From the NCBI GenBank assembly GCA_946811185.2, contig OX328113.1, positions 930,001 through 994,000 of the forward strand: a stretch of DNA of 64,000 nucleotides, given 5' to 3'. Shown here piece after piece: positions 25,499 through 38,900 of this stretch. The notes below the pieces were generated by a model. It had not been told where the DNA came from. It did not search any database and saw only the letters and a program-made list of their open reading frames with translations. The position numbers were made by a program, and so were the translations under genes. This DNA is from Hippopus hippopus. Its lineage: Eukaryota > Mollusca > Bivalvia > Cardiida > Cardiidae. Each line of letters opens with the position of its first letter. Position 1 is the first letter of the stretch.

Positions 25499-26410
25499 AT
25501 TTTTTTTTTTTTTTTTTTTTTAATTTTATTTTTTTTCTTTTCTTTTTTCCATTGTTTTAAGTAATTCAATTTCTTTTCCATTTTATCCTAAAAAGTCCTT
25601 TATTGACTGTTTAAAATTGTTATATTCCTGATCACACAAACATTCTTACAAGAATCTTTGCTAATTCATTCAATCTCACACTTCTTAAATGCACACATTT
25701 TTTTTTTTTTTTTTTTTTTTTCTTTTCATCCTTTTTCCAACTTTTTTGTCTTTTATTGAAGTTTTTCATAAAAAATATCAATTTTCATTTCTTTTTCTTC
25801 TAATTTTTTTTTGGTCATATTTTTTTTTTTTTAAACATTTTTTTTTTAAACCTTTCTTTTTTTTAAAATTTTTTATTTTATTTATTTATTTTTTTTCTTT
25901 TTCCATATTTTCAAGTAATTCAATTTCTTTTCCATTTTATCCTAAAAAGTCCTTTATTGACTTTGTTTAAAATTGTTATATTATTGATAATACAAACATT
26001 CTTACAAGAATCTTTGCTAATTCATTCAATCTCACACTTCTTAAATACACACAATTTTTTTCTTTTTTTCTTTTCATCCTGTTTCCAATTTTTTTGTCTT
26101 TTATTGAAGTTTTTCATAAAAAATATCAATTTTTATTTCTTTTTGTTCTTTCTTTTTCTTTTTGGGGTCATATTTTTTTTTCTTTTTTTTTTTTAAACTT
26201 TTTTTTAAACATTTTTTTTTTTTTTTTTTTAATTTCTTATTTTATTTATTGATTTTTTTTCTCGCATTTTTTCAAGTAATTCAATTTCTTTTCCATTTTA
26301 TCCTAATAAGTCCTTTATTGACTTTGTTTAAAATTGTTATATTCTTGATGATACAAACATTTTTAAAAGAATCTTTGCTAATTCATTCAATCTCACATGC
26401 ATCCAGAAAG
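24950..26410 (+). repeat. T-rich minisatellite, ~345-bp units, expanded in copy C
   Basis: Units marked by caagaatctttgctaattc recur near 25,315, 25,650, 26,005 and 26,370. Each is followed by a cacaca stretch and long T-runs. Copies A and B have only two such units. Frames here are poly-Phe artefacts. Confidence 0.75.
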
Positions 26411-27542
26411 TAATGAACTGCTATGATGTATAAAAGGTATTTGGTCTTCAGTCATCATACTAGTTATTTGCTTGGAAAATAGTGCAGCACGTTCAAATTG
26501 CTTGTAAAATTAATGGATAAGTATGTACTTTGCAAAATCATATCCTTTGTAAAATTAACTACACCCTTCATCAGGTAGTAAAATGGTATTCAAATCTTTA
26601 AGTAAACTTTAGGTGTAGTCTCTCTTAAAACAGTAGGGCAAAGGACCAGATGACCTGAACTATAGTGCTGTTCTTTAAATGTAGACAGCCCATTCTTACA
26701 TGTCTATGTAATCTTGTGTTTCAGTACCAGTAGGCATTCTTTTCTGCAGAAAATTTTTGACATCGTTCAAATGAACTGAATCATTGTTTTTATTCTTGAT
26801 GGTTGTGAAAGCATTATATCTATAGATCACCAAGACCTGAATGGCCGGTTTCAACTTCTAGTGGGTGCAGTGCTGTGCCTATTTGCTGTATTTCCTGGAA
26901 AGGCTTTGCAAGATCATGAATGCCTCAGAAAAGAAGATATTTAAATGACAACTCCTCTAACATGTTATTACAAACATCATGTACAGGCAATGGAAGCTAA
27001 AATTAGCTTCTTGATTGCATATAAGGTCTTTGTATTACTTGACCTAGTCATACTTTCAACCAGATTTCAACTTCATTTCTGATAATATTGCAACAAATTT
27101 TCTGGCTACATGTCATTAATGTTGGAATGGAAATGTAGATTACAATGGGCATATATGATCTCTCTATTTGACATTATCTTTAGTCAGGGTGACCCAGCTT
27201 AAAAATATTATCTATCAAGTCCAATATTTTGACTACATTTCATAAATGTTGGACCATAATGTAGTCTCTAGATACAGTTCACATAAATTTTAAAGACTTC
27301 AAAATGTGACCAACAAATTGACCTGAGAATACCAAAATTTCAAACTACACAGATAACTTACGGCAATGGAATATAAATGTGACCTTATTGGTGCACATTT
27401 TTTTTTTTCAGCCATTTGACCTCCTTGTAAACCAGAGTTGATCCACTTTCAAAATAGTCCATTGATATTGTCAAACCTTCATAATTTTTTTACCATTGTA
27501 CTGAAAATATCACCTCTAGAGTAAACCCTCTGTTTTTCTAGT

Positions 27543-27844
27543 TGATTGAATTTGCGTTTATCATCGCCACCGGTTGCCCATATGGGTGACGCCCCCTGAA
27601 GGCTGTTAGTATTGTTACGGGGGATAGTGCAGATACAAGACGAAACCCATCTTAAGTTACGCCTGGTTCTTTTACGTGCTCGGTGTATAGCACCGTCACA
27701 CGGGACCTCGGTTTAATGTCTCATCCGAAAGACTATTAATAATTTTAGATAGCCAGGCGTGGGGATCGAACCCACACCCTCAAGTGACTCGAAACATCAT
27801 GTTCACGAGTCCTACGCTCTACCTATTGAGCTATGCTGGCTGGT
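27543..27844 (-). mobile_element. tRNA-derived SINE with 12-bp target duplication
   Basis: On the minus strand the head reads as a tRNA-like unit with tagctcaataggtagagc (A box) and gggttcgatcccc (B box). A ~200-bp body follows, ending in attcaatca. It is flanked by tgtttttctagt at 27,531-27,542 and 27,845-27,856. Copies A and B have a single tttttctagt at this place (about 2,533 and 18,948), which is the empty site. Confidence 0.9.
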
Positions 27845-28170
27845 TGTTTTTCTAGTGCCTAGTGAATGCAACTTTTATACTGAAGACAACGCATCATTAA
27901 ACATGCCCTACATACCAAGACAAAAAAATCTGCACTTGTGCACGATTTTCCGCAGTTCTTTATGTACAATATATTCTTCTCAACCCCTGGCTACATTTCT
28001 TTTCACACCTTTCTTAAAGAATAAAGTAGGGGTGAGAGAGGAATAAACCTTGATGCAATGACTATAATCAATCTAAGGGAAAAATAAATCCCCTAATGGA
28101 GATTCAAACCAGCAACCCTCTAGCCTCAAGTCCTGTACTCTACTTCATGTTCTTCCAAGGCTTTGTTTAA

Positions 28171-28388
28171 CTCTTTACCAAGACAAAATTTTTGACTGGT
28201 CCAAATTGAAAGGATTTGCAGAGGACAAAATAAAGGTGACACAAAAATTGAAACTTGACTTTAGAAGAGCAGAAAACATTTCAGGAAAAGGAGAAAATGC
28301 TGGTACCAGCATTTTCTCCTTTTCCTACAATGTTTTCAAAAGGCTTCTTTCTCATGGTTGTTAAAAGCCCCGATTATATGGTAAAAGG
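28171..28388. mobile_element. TTAA foldback MITE, family 1 (recent, copy C only)
   Basis: It is inserted at ttaa (28,167-28,170 and 28,389-28,392). Copies A and B read uninterrupted tttgtttaaaaa at the same place. The termini are ctctttaccaag and atggtaaaagg, and the centre is gctggtaccagc within long A/G-rich arms. TTAA duplication and CCCTTTACC-like ends suggest a piggyBac-type mobiliser, which is inference. Confidence 0.85.
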
Positions 28389-28457
28389 TTAAAAAACTTT
28401 TATGCAAAGAAACAAAATGCATGAACGAGACTGGATGTACCTGAATCAAAAGTAATA

Positions 28458-29553
28458 CAGTAGAATCTCGGTGATTCGAACGCCCAATTTTTCGAAACTA
28501 CCAGGTTTTTCGAAGCTTACCATCAGTCCCGATGTATTTCGCTATTATTTTATTTAAAAATATTACCGATTTTTCCAATTTCAATCATTCGAAAATTCAA
28601 TTTTTCGAATAAATCTGTCAGCCCCGATGAAAGAAATTCCCATTAAAATCCATCTCAAAGTTCGAAGTTAAAAAATGTCCAACACAGTGGAGCATAAAGG
28701 TCATGTTTCCTCTGAGCAGTAAATATCGATTGTTACACACCTGATTGATTTCACAGGTACATTGTAATTTTGCATATACAGGTAATTGACACATTGTCAA
28801 ATCGTTAACTCGCTTGAGTGATAATCCTTAATTGATTAAACGTTGATTGGGCATCATTAAAAAAATAAACATTGATCATGTGATGTTTTTAGAGTATGGA
28901 CGATCAGTGAAAATGAAAGTATCATGAACATGAAATACTTTACATCTGTATTGAGGTAGATTCTGGGGAAACTGAAAGTAGACTATTTTCGGAGAATTCA
29001 AGGACAGTTGAAAGTAAAAGTAGAAAATAAAAATGCATAACAGACCAGTTGGCAATCCTCGGGTGATCCGTTGATCAAGTCAGAATTAGTTACGGAATCA
29101 GCCGAGTTGTGACGAGTGCATAACGGACATGACTAGTAAAATGTGGATTGCCTGCAAAGATCTTCAATAGCGTACTTATTGCATTCTGATGCAGATCGTT
29201 GCTGGCCACTCACATGAGCCATTTCTTTCCTGCTTTTTTTTATTGGTAAATTAGTCATCAGTATGAGTACACTTCACGCTGTTGTAGGATGTAAATAAAA
29301 TAAAAAGGTAAGTTCATGTTGTTTTGTTTTCAAGGGTTGTCAAGGATAAGGAGCGATGAGAAACTTTGCTAATCATTTTTAATGCTAATACAGGAGTCTG
29401 TGTACATCGCCTACGGGCAAACTGTGTGTCAAATATCATTACCGAATGGAAACTTGCGAACACTTTCGAAAACTGATTTCAAAAATTCGAAATTTCGATA
29501 ATTCGAAGAAAATCTGACGGTCCCTATCACTTCGAATTACCGAGATTCGACTG
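28458..29553. mobile_element. Tigger/pogo-like non-autonomous element
   Basis: The inverted ends are cagtagaatctcggtgattc and the complement of gaattaccgagattcgactg. They are flanked by TA at 28,456-28,457 and 29,554-29,555. Copies A and B are uninterrupted (gtaataatgcattcc). The element is 1,096 bp with ttcgaa-rich subterminal regions. I see no transposase frame. Confidence 0.85.
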
Positions 29554-29899
29554 TAATGCATTCCACATTTGGAAGACCAAGGCAAATATATATATATATT
29601 TTTTTAAATTCTTCACTTACTAAATGAGTACAGAAAACTAAGAACCCTTGATGGCCTAAATCCTTCTACTGGCTGTGATTCTGCTTATTGTTTTGCATTC
29701 ATCATTATGTATGCATTGTGAATTGAATTGTGAAATAATTAAATAATTTCTCAAATATTAATAATAATAATAATATAATAATATTAATGTAGAAAAGGTG
29801 AAATATACACTACATTTAACTTGCCTGGAACCACATGACCAAAAATCTTTTTGAATTTCTTTTTCTTTAATTTCAGCCCTGAACAACTGCATTGATCCC

Positions 29900-31920
29900 T
29901 TCTCCTCGTCAATCTCCCTCCCTATGCCTTTCATCATTCCTCTTTTACTTTCCCTCCCCCACCTTCAGGTCCCCTCCCTACGTGCCCCTCCCCTTCATTT
30001 CTCCCTCCCCCCACTTGTCCCCCCTCTAACCCCACCCTCCCTTCCCCTAACCCTCCCTTCCCTTTACCCTCCCTCCTTACTTTACCTTATTTAACTATTC
30101 TACCATCCTACACTTTCTCTCTTCCCCTTTCTTCCTCCTTTCTTTCCCTTTCTCTCCTTCTCACCCCCTTTCTTCCTCCTTTCTCTCCCTTCCTATCCTC
30201 TCTGCCCCTTCCATTCTTCCTTCCTTTCCTCCTACTTTCCTTCCTTCCTTTCCTTCCTTCCCTCTTTCCTTTCTCTTCCTTTCTTTCCCTCTATTCCTTC
30301 CTTTCTCTCCCTCCCTCTTCCTTCCTCTTCTCTCTCCCTCCCTCCTTTCTTCCTTATTTCCTTCTGTCCTTCCTTCCTTCTGTCCTTTCTTCCTTCCTTT
30401 CTATCCCCTATAAAACTACCATAAATCTACCTTCTTATCTACTATTTATTTCCTTACCAATTAAACCTACTTACCTACTTTTTCTACCTACAAAATTAGT
30501 CTACCAACTTACCTACTCTACTTTCCAAGTTATCTACTCTAGACGTCTCACTCTACCTAATTAAACTCTGAAAACATACCTACTCTACCAACCTACCTAA
30601 CTTCTCAATCTAACAACCTACTGATACACCCACCTACTAATCAAGCTACCAGTCTACCTGCCATCCTTCCTGATGACTCTACCTACATGCACTACCAACA
30701 TAAATACTCTACATCCTCTCTACTCTACAAAGCTACCTACCTTCTCTTTCTATGTACCGACTCTACTTACGTACATATATAGACTACCAGAATAAATACC
30801 CTTCACCCTTTCTTCTTATGCTTTCAAAATACCTATCAACCTATGTACCTACCTAGCTACCTTCCCTTTCTGCCTCCTAACTACCTACATACATACACTA
30901 CCAAGATGAATACCCTACATTATCTCAAGGCTACCTACCTACCTACCTACCTACCTACCTACCTACCTAACTTTACTTACCTACCTACATTACCTACCTA
31001 CCTACCTTCCCACCTACTTACCAATCAACCTACCTAGTGGACTCTACTTACTGACCTACCTGCCAACCTACTCTTTCTGCCTGCCGACTCTACCTGCATA
31101 CACTATGAACCTACCTACACTACATCCTCTCTACTTTTCCTACTTATCTGGCTACAAACCTACCTATACTACAAACCTACCTAATAACTCTTTCTATGTA
31201 ATGACTACTTACCTAAATATCAACAAACTCTACATCCTACCTTCTCTACTGACCTACTTACTTACCCTTCTGTACTTTTTCCATTCTACCTTCCTACTAT
31301 ACCCACATACCTACTCTTCTATGCTACCTACTCTACTCTACCAACCTTCAGACTGCCTTCCTACTATAAACTTTCTTCTCTAATTCTACTGACCTATCTT
31401 CCTCCTTACAACTACCTATCTACCTCTACCTTTCTACTTCATCTACCCGTCTAGCCTGTTATGCATTTCCAACCCACCTACCCTACCTACAATATCTATC
31501 ATAGCTATATCTTCCTACCTAACCTTATCACTTTACTATCCAATTTACTTACTCTTCTCAACCTACCTAACTTCTCTACTTAAATACTTACCTACCCACT
31601 TAATCTACCTACTTACACTACTCTACCTACCTACCTACCTACTCTACCCAACTCTACTTACCTACACTACTAAAACTACCTTACCTACTAAAATACACTA
31701 ACTACCTAACTACTACCCCTCCAAACCCAAAACCCACCCCTTCCCAACCCAACCCCACCCCCCACCCATCCCCAACCCTTCCCAAAACCCAATCCCCACC
31801 CATCCCAACAAAACCCAACCCACAACCACTAACCCAACCTACAATCTAAAATACTTCCTCCCATTCCAAATCCAACACAACTTTAACCAGCCCATCTTTT
31901 CTAAGAAAAATCTCCTTCCC
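29900..31920 (+). repeat. Polypyrimidine / CTAC tract of copy C
   Basis: Diverged counterpart of 3,220-5,150, with a purer (ctac)n run near 30,927-30,970. The C-rich block near 31,735-31,770 is shorter than in copy A. Confidence 0.8.
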
Positions 31921-32199
31921 AATTCCCTAATTAGAATAGTGATAGAAATAAAATTACATTTTATATACTCAGAGGGATTAAGTAAAATGACATGTGGTTC
32001 CAGTATTCTTAGATTGAACAGAGAAGGCTCAGAAATAATAACAAGGGTTTTACAACTGCCAGAATGTCTTTGCTATAATCAAGTCCTAAATTTAGTACAA
32101 GGAAATCATAGAATAATGTAAAAATAAAGAAAGGCATAGAATAATGTACAAGAAATAACAACAAAAACATTGATTGATTAAATGGGGTTTTATCCTGTT

Positions 32200-33900
32200 T
32201 TCAAAATTATTTCAGTCCTATCATGGCAACAGCTCACATATATAGAAGTTGTTAACTAAATGAAAATATGCTTAGTATTATTTTGTCTTTTGACAATATT
32301 TGGCTCAAAGGCTGTAACTCGATCTATCTTAAAGCAGAATCACTTTTGACCTGACAGCTTTAATTCAAACAATCCTGGTAGATAGTTCACAAAATATTAC
32401 TGCATACCAAATATTACAAGTTCTAAGCGTAATGGTCTTAAACAAGACCATCCAACAAAGCATAAGACATTAAATCATTTCTTTTTACATTTCTGAATCA
32501 TGTTTGACATGAATATTAAAAACTAAACTTTCCTTCTATAACAATCTGCAAAAGTCTCTCATTGAGTGTTTTACTTGTATTATTTTTACAATAAAAATCC
32601 TCAACATAATTATGACTTTCCATGAGATGACTTTTTTTTCATAACTTTTGTTGGCAGACAATAAATAATACCAGCAAAACTCTTTCAGCAAGAGTTTCAA
32701 CATACTTTTGTATTTGATCTGTCAGCACCCAACATTGCATAAAACATCCAGTTATCATTATTATCTTATTTCTAGATCAAATATCTCTTACATAAATCAA
32801 TATGCTACACATGAATAGGCCTATCAAAAACTGAAATTTTCTTCATTAACAATCTGAAAAAGTCTCCCATTAAATGCTTTACTTGTACATTTTTGGAATA
32901 AACATCCTGAATATTTGATTTTCCTTATGATGATTATCCTTTTACATTTTTAGGTTTTGGTCTCAGATCTGAAACACAATTGCTTGAGATTGGATGTAAA
33001 GAACTGCAATTTCCTGCACTGAGCACAATCTTTAGGTAAAGTTAAGACCAACTATAGTTTTCTCAAGTCACCATACAAACACACATCTATACACACACAC
33101 TTTTAAATATACACATTTTTTTCTTTTATCATTCTTTTTCCCAATTACTATTAATTTTCATGAAATATAATAATTTTTATTTAATGTTATTTTCTTAATC
33201 ATTGTCAGAATTATTTTTCTACAGACATAAAATATCTCATTTCTTTGCCTTCATTCATTTTTCTATTATTTTCTTCTTCAATTTTCTTAATAAAATATTT
33301 CAATTGCTTTTGCATTTTTCCTTAATTTTACAGTCCTGTCTTTTCAAATGTCATATTCTCAATAGTATGTCCATTTTCTGAATCATCTGCTGCCACTTCC
33401 ATCCAGGGTGTCATGATTTGGGACAATGCCGTTATGCATTTTGGTCTTCAATCATCATACTAGTTATATGGGTGGAAAATAGTGCAGTAAGTTCCGATTG
33501 CTTGTAGAACTGATTGATAAAATTGTGTACCTCGCAATAAGAAAGTCATTACCTTTGTAAAATTAACTACATCCCTTATTAGGCAGTAAAATGTCATTCA
33601 TATCTTTGAGTAAACCTTAGGTGTAGCTGGACAAAGGATCAGACAACCTGAACTTCAATTACACTAGTGCAGATCCAAGTTATGTGGAAGGCCCATTCTT
33701 ACACGTGTTATGTGGCATTTCAGCATCATAAGCCACTCTTTCCTGCAGTAAGTTTTTAGGAAGTGTTGCATGAAGTGAGTCATTGTATTGATTCTTGATG
33801 GTTGTGAAAGTGTGCCTCTAGATGACCGTGACCTGATTAGCCTGTACCACCTGTATGCTAGAGATTCATCACAGGGCTGTGATAGAGTTGTCATAAGGTT
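32200..33900 (+). repeat. Segmental duplication, decayed partial copy D
   Basis: Diverged matches to copies B/C occur in the same order: gacagctttaattcaaac (32,358), ctctcattgagtgttttac (32,556), tctcagatctgaaacac (32,960) and tcaatcatcatactagttat (33,449). This gives a fourth, older and incomplete unit of the tandem series. Confidence 0.7.
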
Positions 33901-33918
33901 TTTAAAGATTTCACAGAC

Positions 33919-34100
33919 CTCCAGATAAAGGGAGTGATTTTGATTTCAAAATTGAAAATATCAATTTTTCTCCAATAAACCCTATGTTATGGGTATTCAT
34001 TAGAATTGTCTCACTAATATGATTCTAATGAGTACCCACAACATAGGGTTTGGAAGAATAGTAATGGATTTAGAATACCATCACTCCCTCTTATCTGGAG
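33919..34100. mobile_element. Foldback MITE, family 3
   Basis: It is palindromic from ctccagataaagggagtgat to atcactccctcttatctggag. The inner arms are aaccctatgttatgggta and tacccacaacatagggtt. A second copy (51,844-53,806) is split by another transposon. Confidence 0.75.
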
Positions 34101-34116
34101 CTCTGATTTCATATTT

Positions 34117-34345
34117 GAACCCTTTTCCACAGTCATGATCCCCAGTTGAACAATCCTGAAAGAAGAATGCTTTGGAAAACATTGTGGGAAAAGGAGAAAA
34201 TGTTGGTAACCAGCATTTTCTCCTTTTCCCACATTGTTTCTAGCCTTCACACAGCAAATTTCAATTTTTCAGTCACATTTGTTTTGTCGTCTGCAAATGC
34301 TTTCATTTTGGACAAGTTCTTAAATTGTGCTGTTTGGTAAAGTTA
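34117..34345. mobile_element. TTAA foldback MITE, family 1
   Basis: A hairpin of gtgggaaaaggagaaaatgt and its complement lies at 34,186-34,236. Outer sequence gtctgcaaatgctttca and the end tttggtaaagttaa are in the reverse orientation to the other copies. The left end is about ccttttccac. Confidence 0.65.
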
Positions 34346-34546
34346 AAGCTATTCTGTGACCTTCGGTTACCAAATTTCAAAAAGACCAGAGAAATTATCA
34401 TGAGCAATGACCTTCAGTGTGCTAAGTTTTTTCTTGACTTGATTTTTACCTACTTTAGTTTAGATCATTAACTATAAGTTGCAAGGGAACCAGTATTAAA
34501 ATGTCTGGCAAATTTTAATGATAGGACCAGCGCCATTCACTTTCAC

Positions 34547-35734
34547 TAGTGTTGGGCAATCGGTTTAAAATCTCAATCGATTATCGCTTTGTAATCGGAA
34601 GAGCATACCACCTAGCTATGAGTAGTAAAATCGGTTTCTCCATTTAACTGAGAATGCCTTTTTGCTTTAAATACTGTGACAATATTGTCTACATGTACAT
34701 GATATTAAGTTTATAAAGATGTTGTGTTCTGCACTTTAATCAACGGAAATACATTACAATTAAATTTTCTGCTTTATTCAATATCATTCATTTTGTTCCT
34801 TACATTTCAATTTCCAAATGAGTTAAAAAGAATCAGACATATTTCAAGCATTTGCAGACGACACCCCCCCCCCCCCCCCCGTCTGCTATAGATCTGTATT
34901 TTCATTTCATAAAACAAAATTTTTTTTTCCGCTCTTGAACAGAATTTTAGCTTCCACTCATTGCTTTATTCAGAGATTTGTGTAAATTCACTGTTTAAAT
35001 TCATTATTAAAGATGAGAAGATAGTTTGAAGTCCCTCTGATAGGACGATGCCACGCTGCTTATTGTAGTGTCATGGGTTTTCCCGTTTTTTTGGCGATCT
35101 ATTTTTTCCTGACAATTAATTTTTGGAGAAGTATTACTACATGATTTGACATCAATTAGTTTGAATAGCCTGTAACTTTAAAATATGTCACTTTACACTT
35201 GATAAGAGGATTAACACATTTGTTACTTTGTCATAAATGACTCGCCAGCTTCATTATAATCCGCGTGTCCTTCGCATTTTATACTGATCGTGTTTAGCCC
35301 ATATTTTTGCTGGATGCGCGCAAGCTAGGTTATATGAAGCTCTAGACGATAATTTCATGCATCAGATTGACATTTAGGCAGATATTTTTCATCGTCAAAG
35401 AGAGGTTATTTCAAATTTCAAAGTGTCAAAACCTGGGCTCAGGGATCAAATGAGAAGCTTGCTGAGTTATGAAGTTTTGTCAAGACATCCATAGACAAAG
35501 ATTTCTTTCTCATTTTTCCGGCCAATTTTCGTGTTTGTTATCCACTATGTTTAATCCAAGATCGCGATTTATAATAGTCACAAAACCAAGCGCTAAAAAC
35601 CAGAATTCAAGTTTTGGCACCAAGCGAGTTCAGGAACCGACTACAATCGATTCCGGGATTTCTCAATCGATTATCGGAATCGGAAGCCAAAACCAACTGA
35701 CTTTTGACTATAGTCGATCATCAGCCCACCACTA
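34547..35734. mobile_element. hAT-type non-autonomous element
   Basis: The inverted ends are tagtgttgggcaatcg and the complement of cagcccaccacta. A perfect 8-bp duplication, actttcac, lies at 34,539-34,546 and 35,735-35,742, which is the hAT signature. The element is 1,188 bp with a run of 18 C near 34,864 and no transposase. A near-full copy is at 47,428-48,597 and a fragmented one at 42,617-46,370. Confidence 0.85.
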
Positions 35735-35900
35735 ACTTTCACCAACTTTTTCTTTTTTTGTGCCAAATTAAAATTTCTGTTGCGAATCGTATGAAATCCC
35801 GTGAAAGTTTAGGTCCTGTTTATTTAATGTTCCTGTTATTATTATTATTATCGGTCTCCTCTGTTTCTGGGGACTCTTACCACCCGTATGCCACAGAGGT

Positions 35901-38900
35901 CAGGGTCCAAAAATTTCCAGAAAAGGCACTTGTCCTGTAGGACAAGTGACTTTGAAAAAACAATTGCCCTGCTTTGATCCTTACTCGTCCGCCGAGAAAA
36001 ACCATTCCAATATTGGACTCTGACGGTTTCTTTTTTTTTTCAGACGAAACGGAAACGTTACAACAAACCTTAAATACCGGGTTTTAAAAACCGGTACCAG
36101 TTATCCGGTCAATTTACAGAAATTAATAAAGCCAAAACAACACAGTTTTTCGAATTGGTTTTGGGAAAGTATTTGCGTTAATGTTAATATTGTTCGTTTT
36201 AATAATTAGCAAAGTCGGTCAGTTTGAATTAGGTACACCCGAAGCATATTATGAGATTTTTGTTTGCAATGAAAGGTCCCAGGTTATATCATTAGGCTTA
36301 CTTGAAACTAGGGTTGACTATTGAGGCCAAAATCTACTATTGCGATAGTATTGACATTGGAAAAAATACTATTGCAATAGTATTGATATTGCCTGTTACT
36401 ATTGCAATACTATTGCAATACTATTGGATGAATTGCAAGAGATGAATTTCACCAAATTACATCTTGAAACCATGTTTTAGACTAATACTTTCTCCGAGTA
36501 GTTTAAATTCTACTTGAGTATAGTTTTGAATAGCAAATAAAGGGGAAAATAGAGTTAAATGCAAGATGCTCAATAAATTTCAATGACAATTTTTTCTAAA
36601 TGCAGATGGCTCACAAACAATTTAACATACCTAATTACTCTGAACTTTTGAACAAGTCAACTTTTAAGTCTGATTGATATACAACAGCATGCAAAGCACA
36701 AAATGCTGACAAATGCTGGTGGTTCATACACACACCAAATAAAAAGTAATTATAAAGCAACTTTAAACTTTTAAAGAAATCACCTTTTAAATGCGAGCCC
36801 TTAAGTTTTTTTTGAGTTGATAGAATTTATCTAATTTTACCCATAATTGGCCAATATATTCAGACAGAAAAAATAATTATTTTTGTTTAGTCTCCAAATC
36901 TTTAGGAAATTATCATTCTGAAAAAAAAGGGGGTGGCCGAAATAATAGGTTTTACCTTGTTGTATGTGTATCTAAAAAGTGTGTTAAGATATTTGTATAA
37001 ATTTACTGCTTATAGTCATTAAAAAGCTGAAAAGACGATCTGAAGTGACTGATCGGACAATGTCAGAGACATTTAGTTGTGTCATGGGTTTCCGTGTTTT
37101 TTACTCCGATCAGTTTTTCATGTCTGTTAATTTCTGGCTAGGTATTTCCACATGATTTAACAAAAAGATTGTCAATGAGGGTAACAAGTAACTTCAAAAC
37201 CTGTAATTTTTCACAAGAAAAGCGTATAATGGCCTTTTTTGCCCATGCATTTTCTTACGCGAAGTCTCGGGTGTAACCAGAATTTGTTACGTGAATTTCA
37301 ATTCTATAACGTGATTTACGCAATGATTTGCGCGAGTGGGAACACTGTTAAACAATATCTTACCTTTTTTAGCCCGAGAAAGGAGTAGCTTTCTAATACG
37401 AGTTAAGTCATAGTACAGAAGTGGATGGTATAGATCCAAGATCAGACAGCGTGTTCTGTTTAGTCTGATGTCTATCTACACCATCCGCCAACTTTGAAAA
37501 TCGCCATCTTGCCATCAGCAGAATAAATCAGAACGACCGTGATGTAGATCTATATTAAAAGCCATCTGTCTACAAGATGCCTGTCGGCCTGTCGTGGGTA
37601 CACAAATGTTTGCAGTAAAATTTGGATAAGAGGTATGACGTAACACGCAAATCATTCGAAGCGACTGAGTTGTAACGCACCTGTTTAATTTACACACTTA
37701 AACTGGTCTGCTCGAAGAAGCTTATATCTGGCTGCAGGTCGACCTCCAATCAATTCAAAGTGACCATGCAATAAGCCTATTTCATGCACGATTTACATGT
37801 ACACCAGCTGATAAAGCCTTTTTGTATTTAGTAATATAGCTGTTTCAAGAACACGCCAGTCGTGTCACGTTTTGTGTAGTCAGCATAAAAAAGTGCGGCT
37901 GTTTTCTAAGAATTAATTTAATTCCTTGCAGCCGAAATAAAAGGAATGCATTCGAAATGGATTACTGATAAATAAAGAAAAGAAAGAACGAGGTTTAGTA
38001 TTCATTTTTCATAGTAGATTTATTTATTGCTTATGGAGGGACAACACGCATGGTTATGGTTTTGGCGGCCTGTGTAGATTAAGATTAGACTGTAGGCAGA
38101 CTGTTTGGTCTGATCTTTGATCTAAATCCACACTTTTCGCTTTGGTGAGAAGTTTTTAACAAAAACACCCTTAGTGTTGCAATTATATTGGTCTAATTTC
38201 AGGACTTAAAATTACCGCTGAGTTAATCAGCTCTCGAAGGATTCGTTTTCGTAACGATGAACATTGCTATGCAGAAATGAATATTATGCAGCCGATCATT
38301 ATTGAAAATATATTCCAAAAAATTACCCGTCAAATATTTTGGGAAATTAAACTTTACGGAATGTCCGAATATTAGGAAAACTTGCTTTTGGAAGTGTTCA
38401 GAGAAAGAATTAAAAAATAAATTTTTGTAAATAATTAAACGTGTCCGAATTTTTAGGGCGTCCGAATACATTAGCGAATTGCAGTATTTTCTCTCTCTTT
38501 CTTGTCAGTGAAACTATCGAAACTATCGATATTTGAGGTAACTATCGGCGATAGTTATCGATTTTCAACATAACAATCGATGCAGTAGCATCGACACGCT
38601 CACCATCGCGATCCATCGATAGTCCGATGTATCGTTACACCCCTACTTGAAACCGGTCTTTATTTGGGGCGGGGACCAGCACGTTTTATGTTCTGTTTCA
38701 AAATTTGATTTCCTGAATACCCTTAATTCGCTTATTCAATAATTGAATGGCCGTTTTGTCTCGTGTAAGTTAAATATTCATCTGAAAAACTTGTTTTACT
38801 ATCTCCTATTCACCACTCGTCCTGCCGGACGAGTATGAGTGATATTTCACTCGTCCTCATCCATTTCTTACTCGTAAATACGAGCGGACGAGTGGATTTT

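Larger units (their letters stand above)
23812..32165 (+). repeat. Segmental duplication, copy C
   Basis: Same order of blocks as copy B, with three later insertions (SINE 27,543-27,844; MITE 28,171-28,388; Tigger-like 28,458-29,553) and an expanded T-rich minisatellite. The ~153-bp array is absent at the right end. Parts of the right half (27,100-32,165) are more diverged from A and B than A and B are from each other. Confidence 0.8.
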
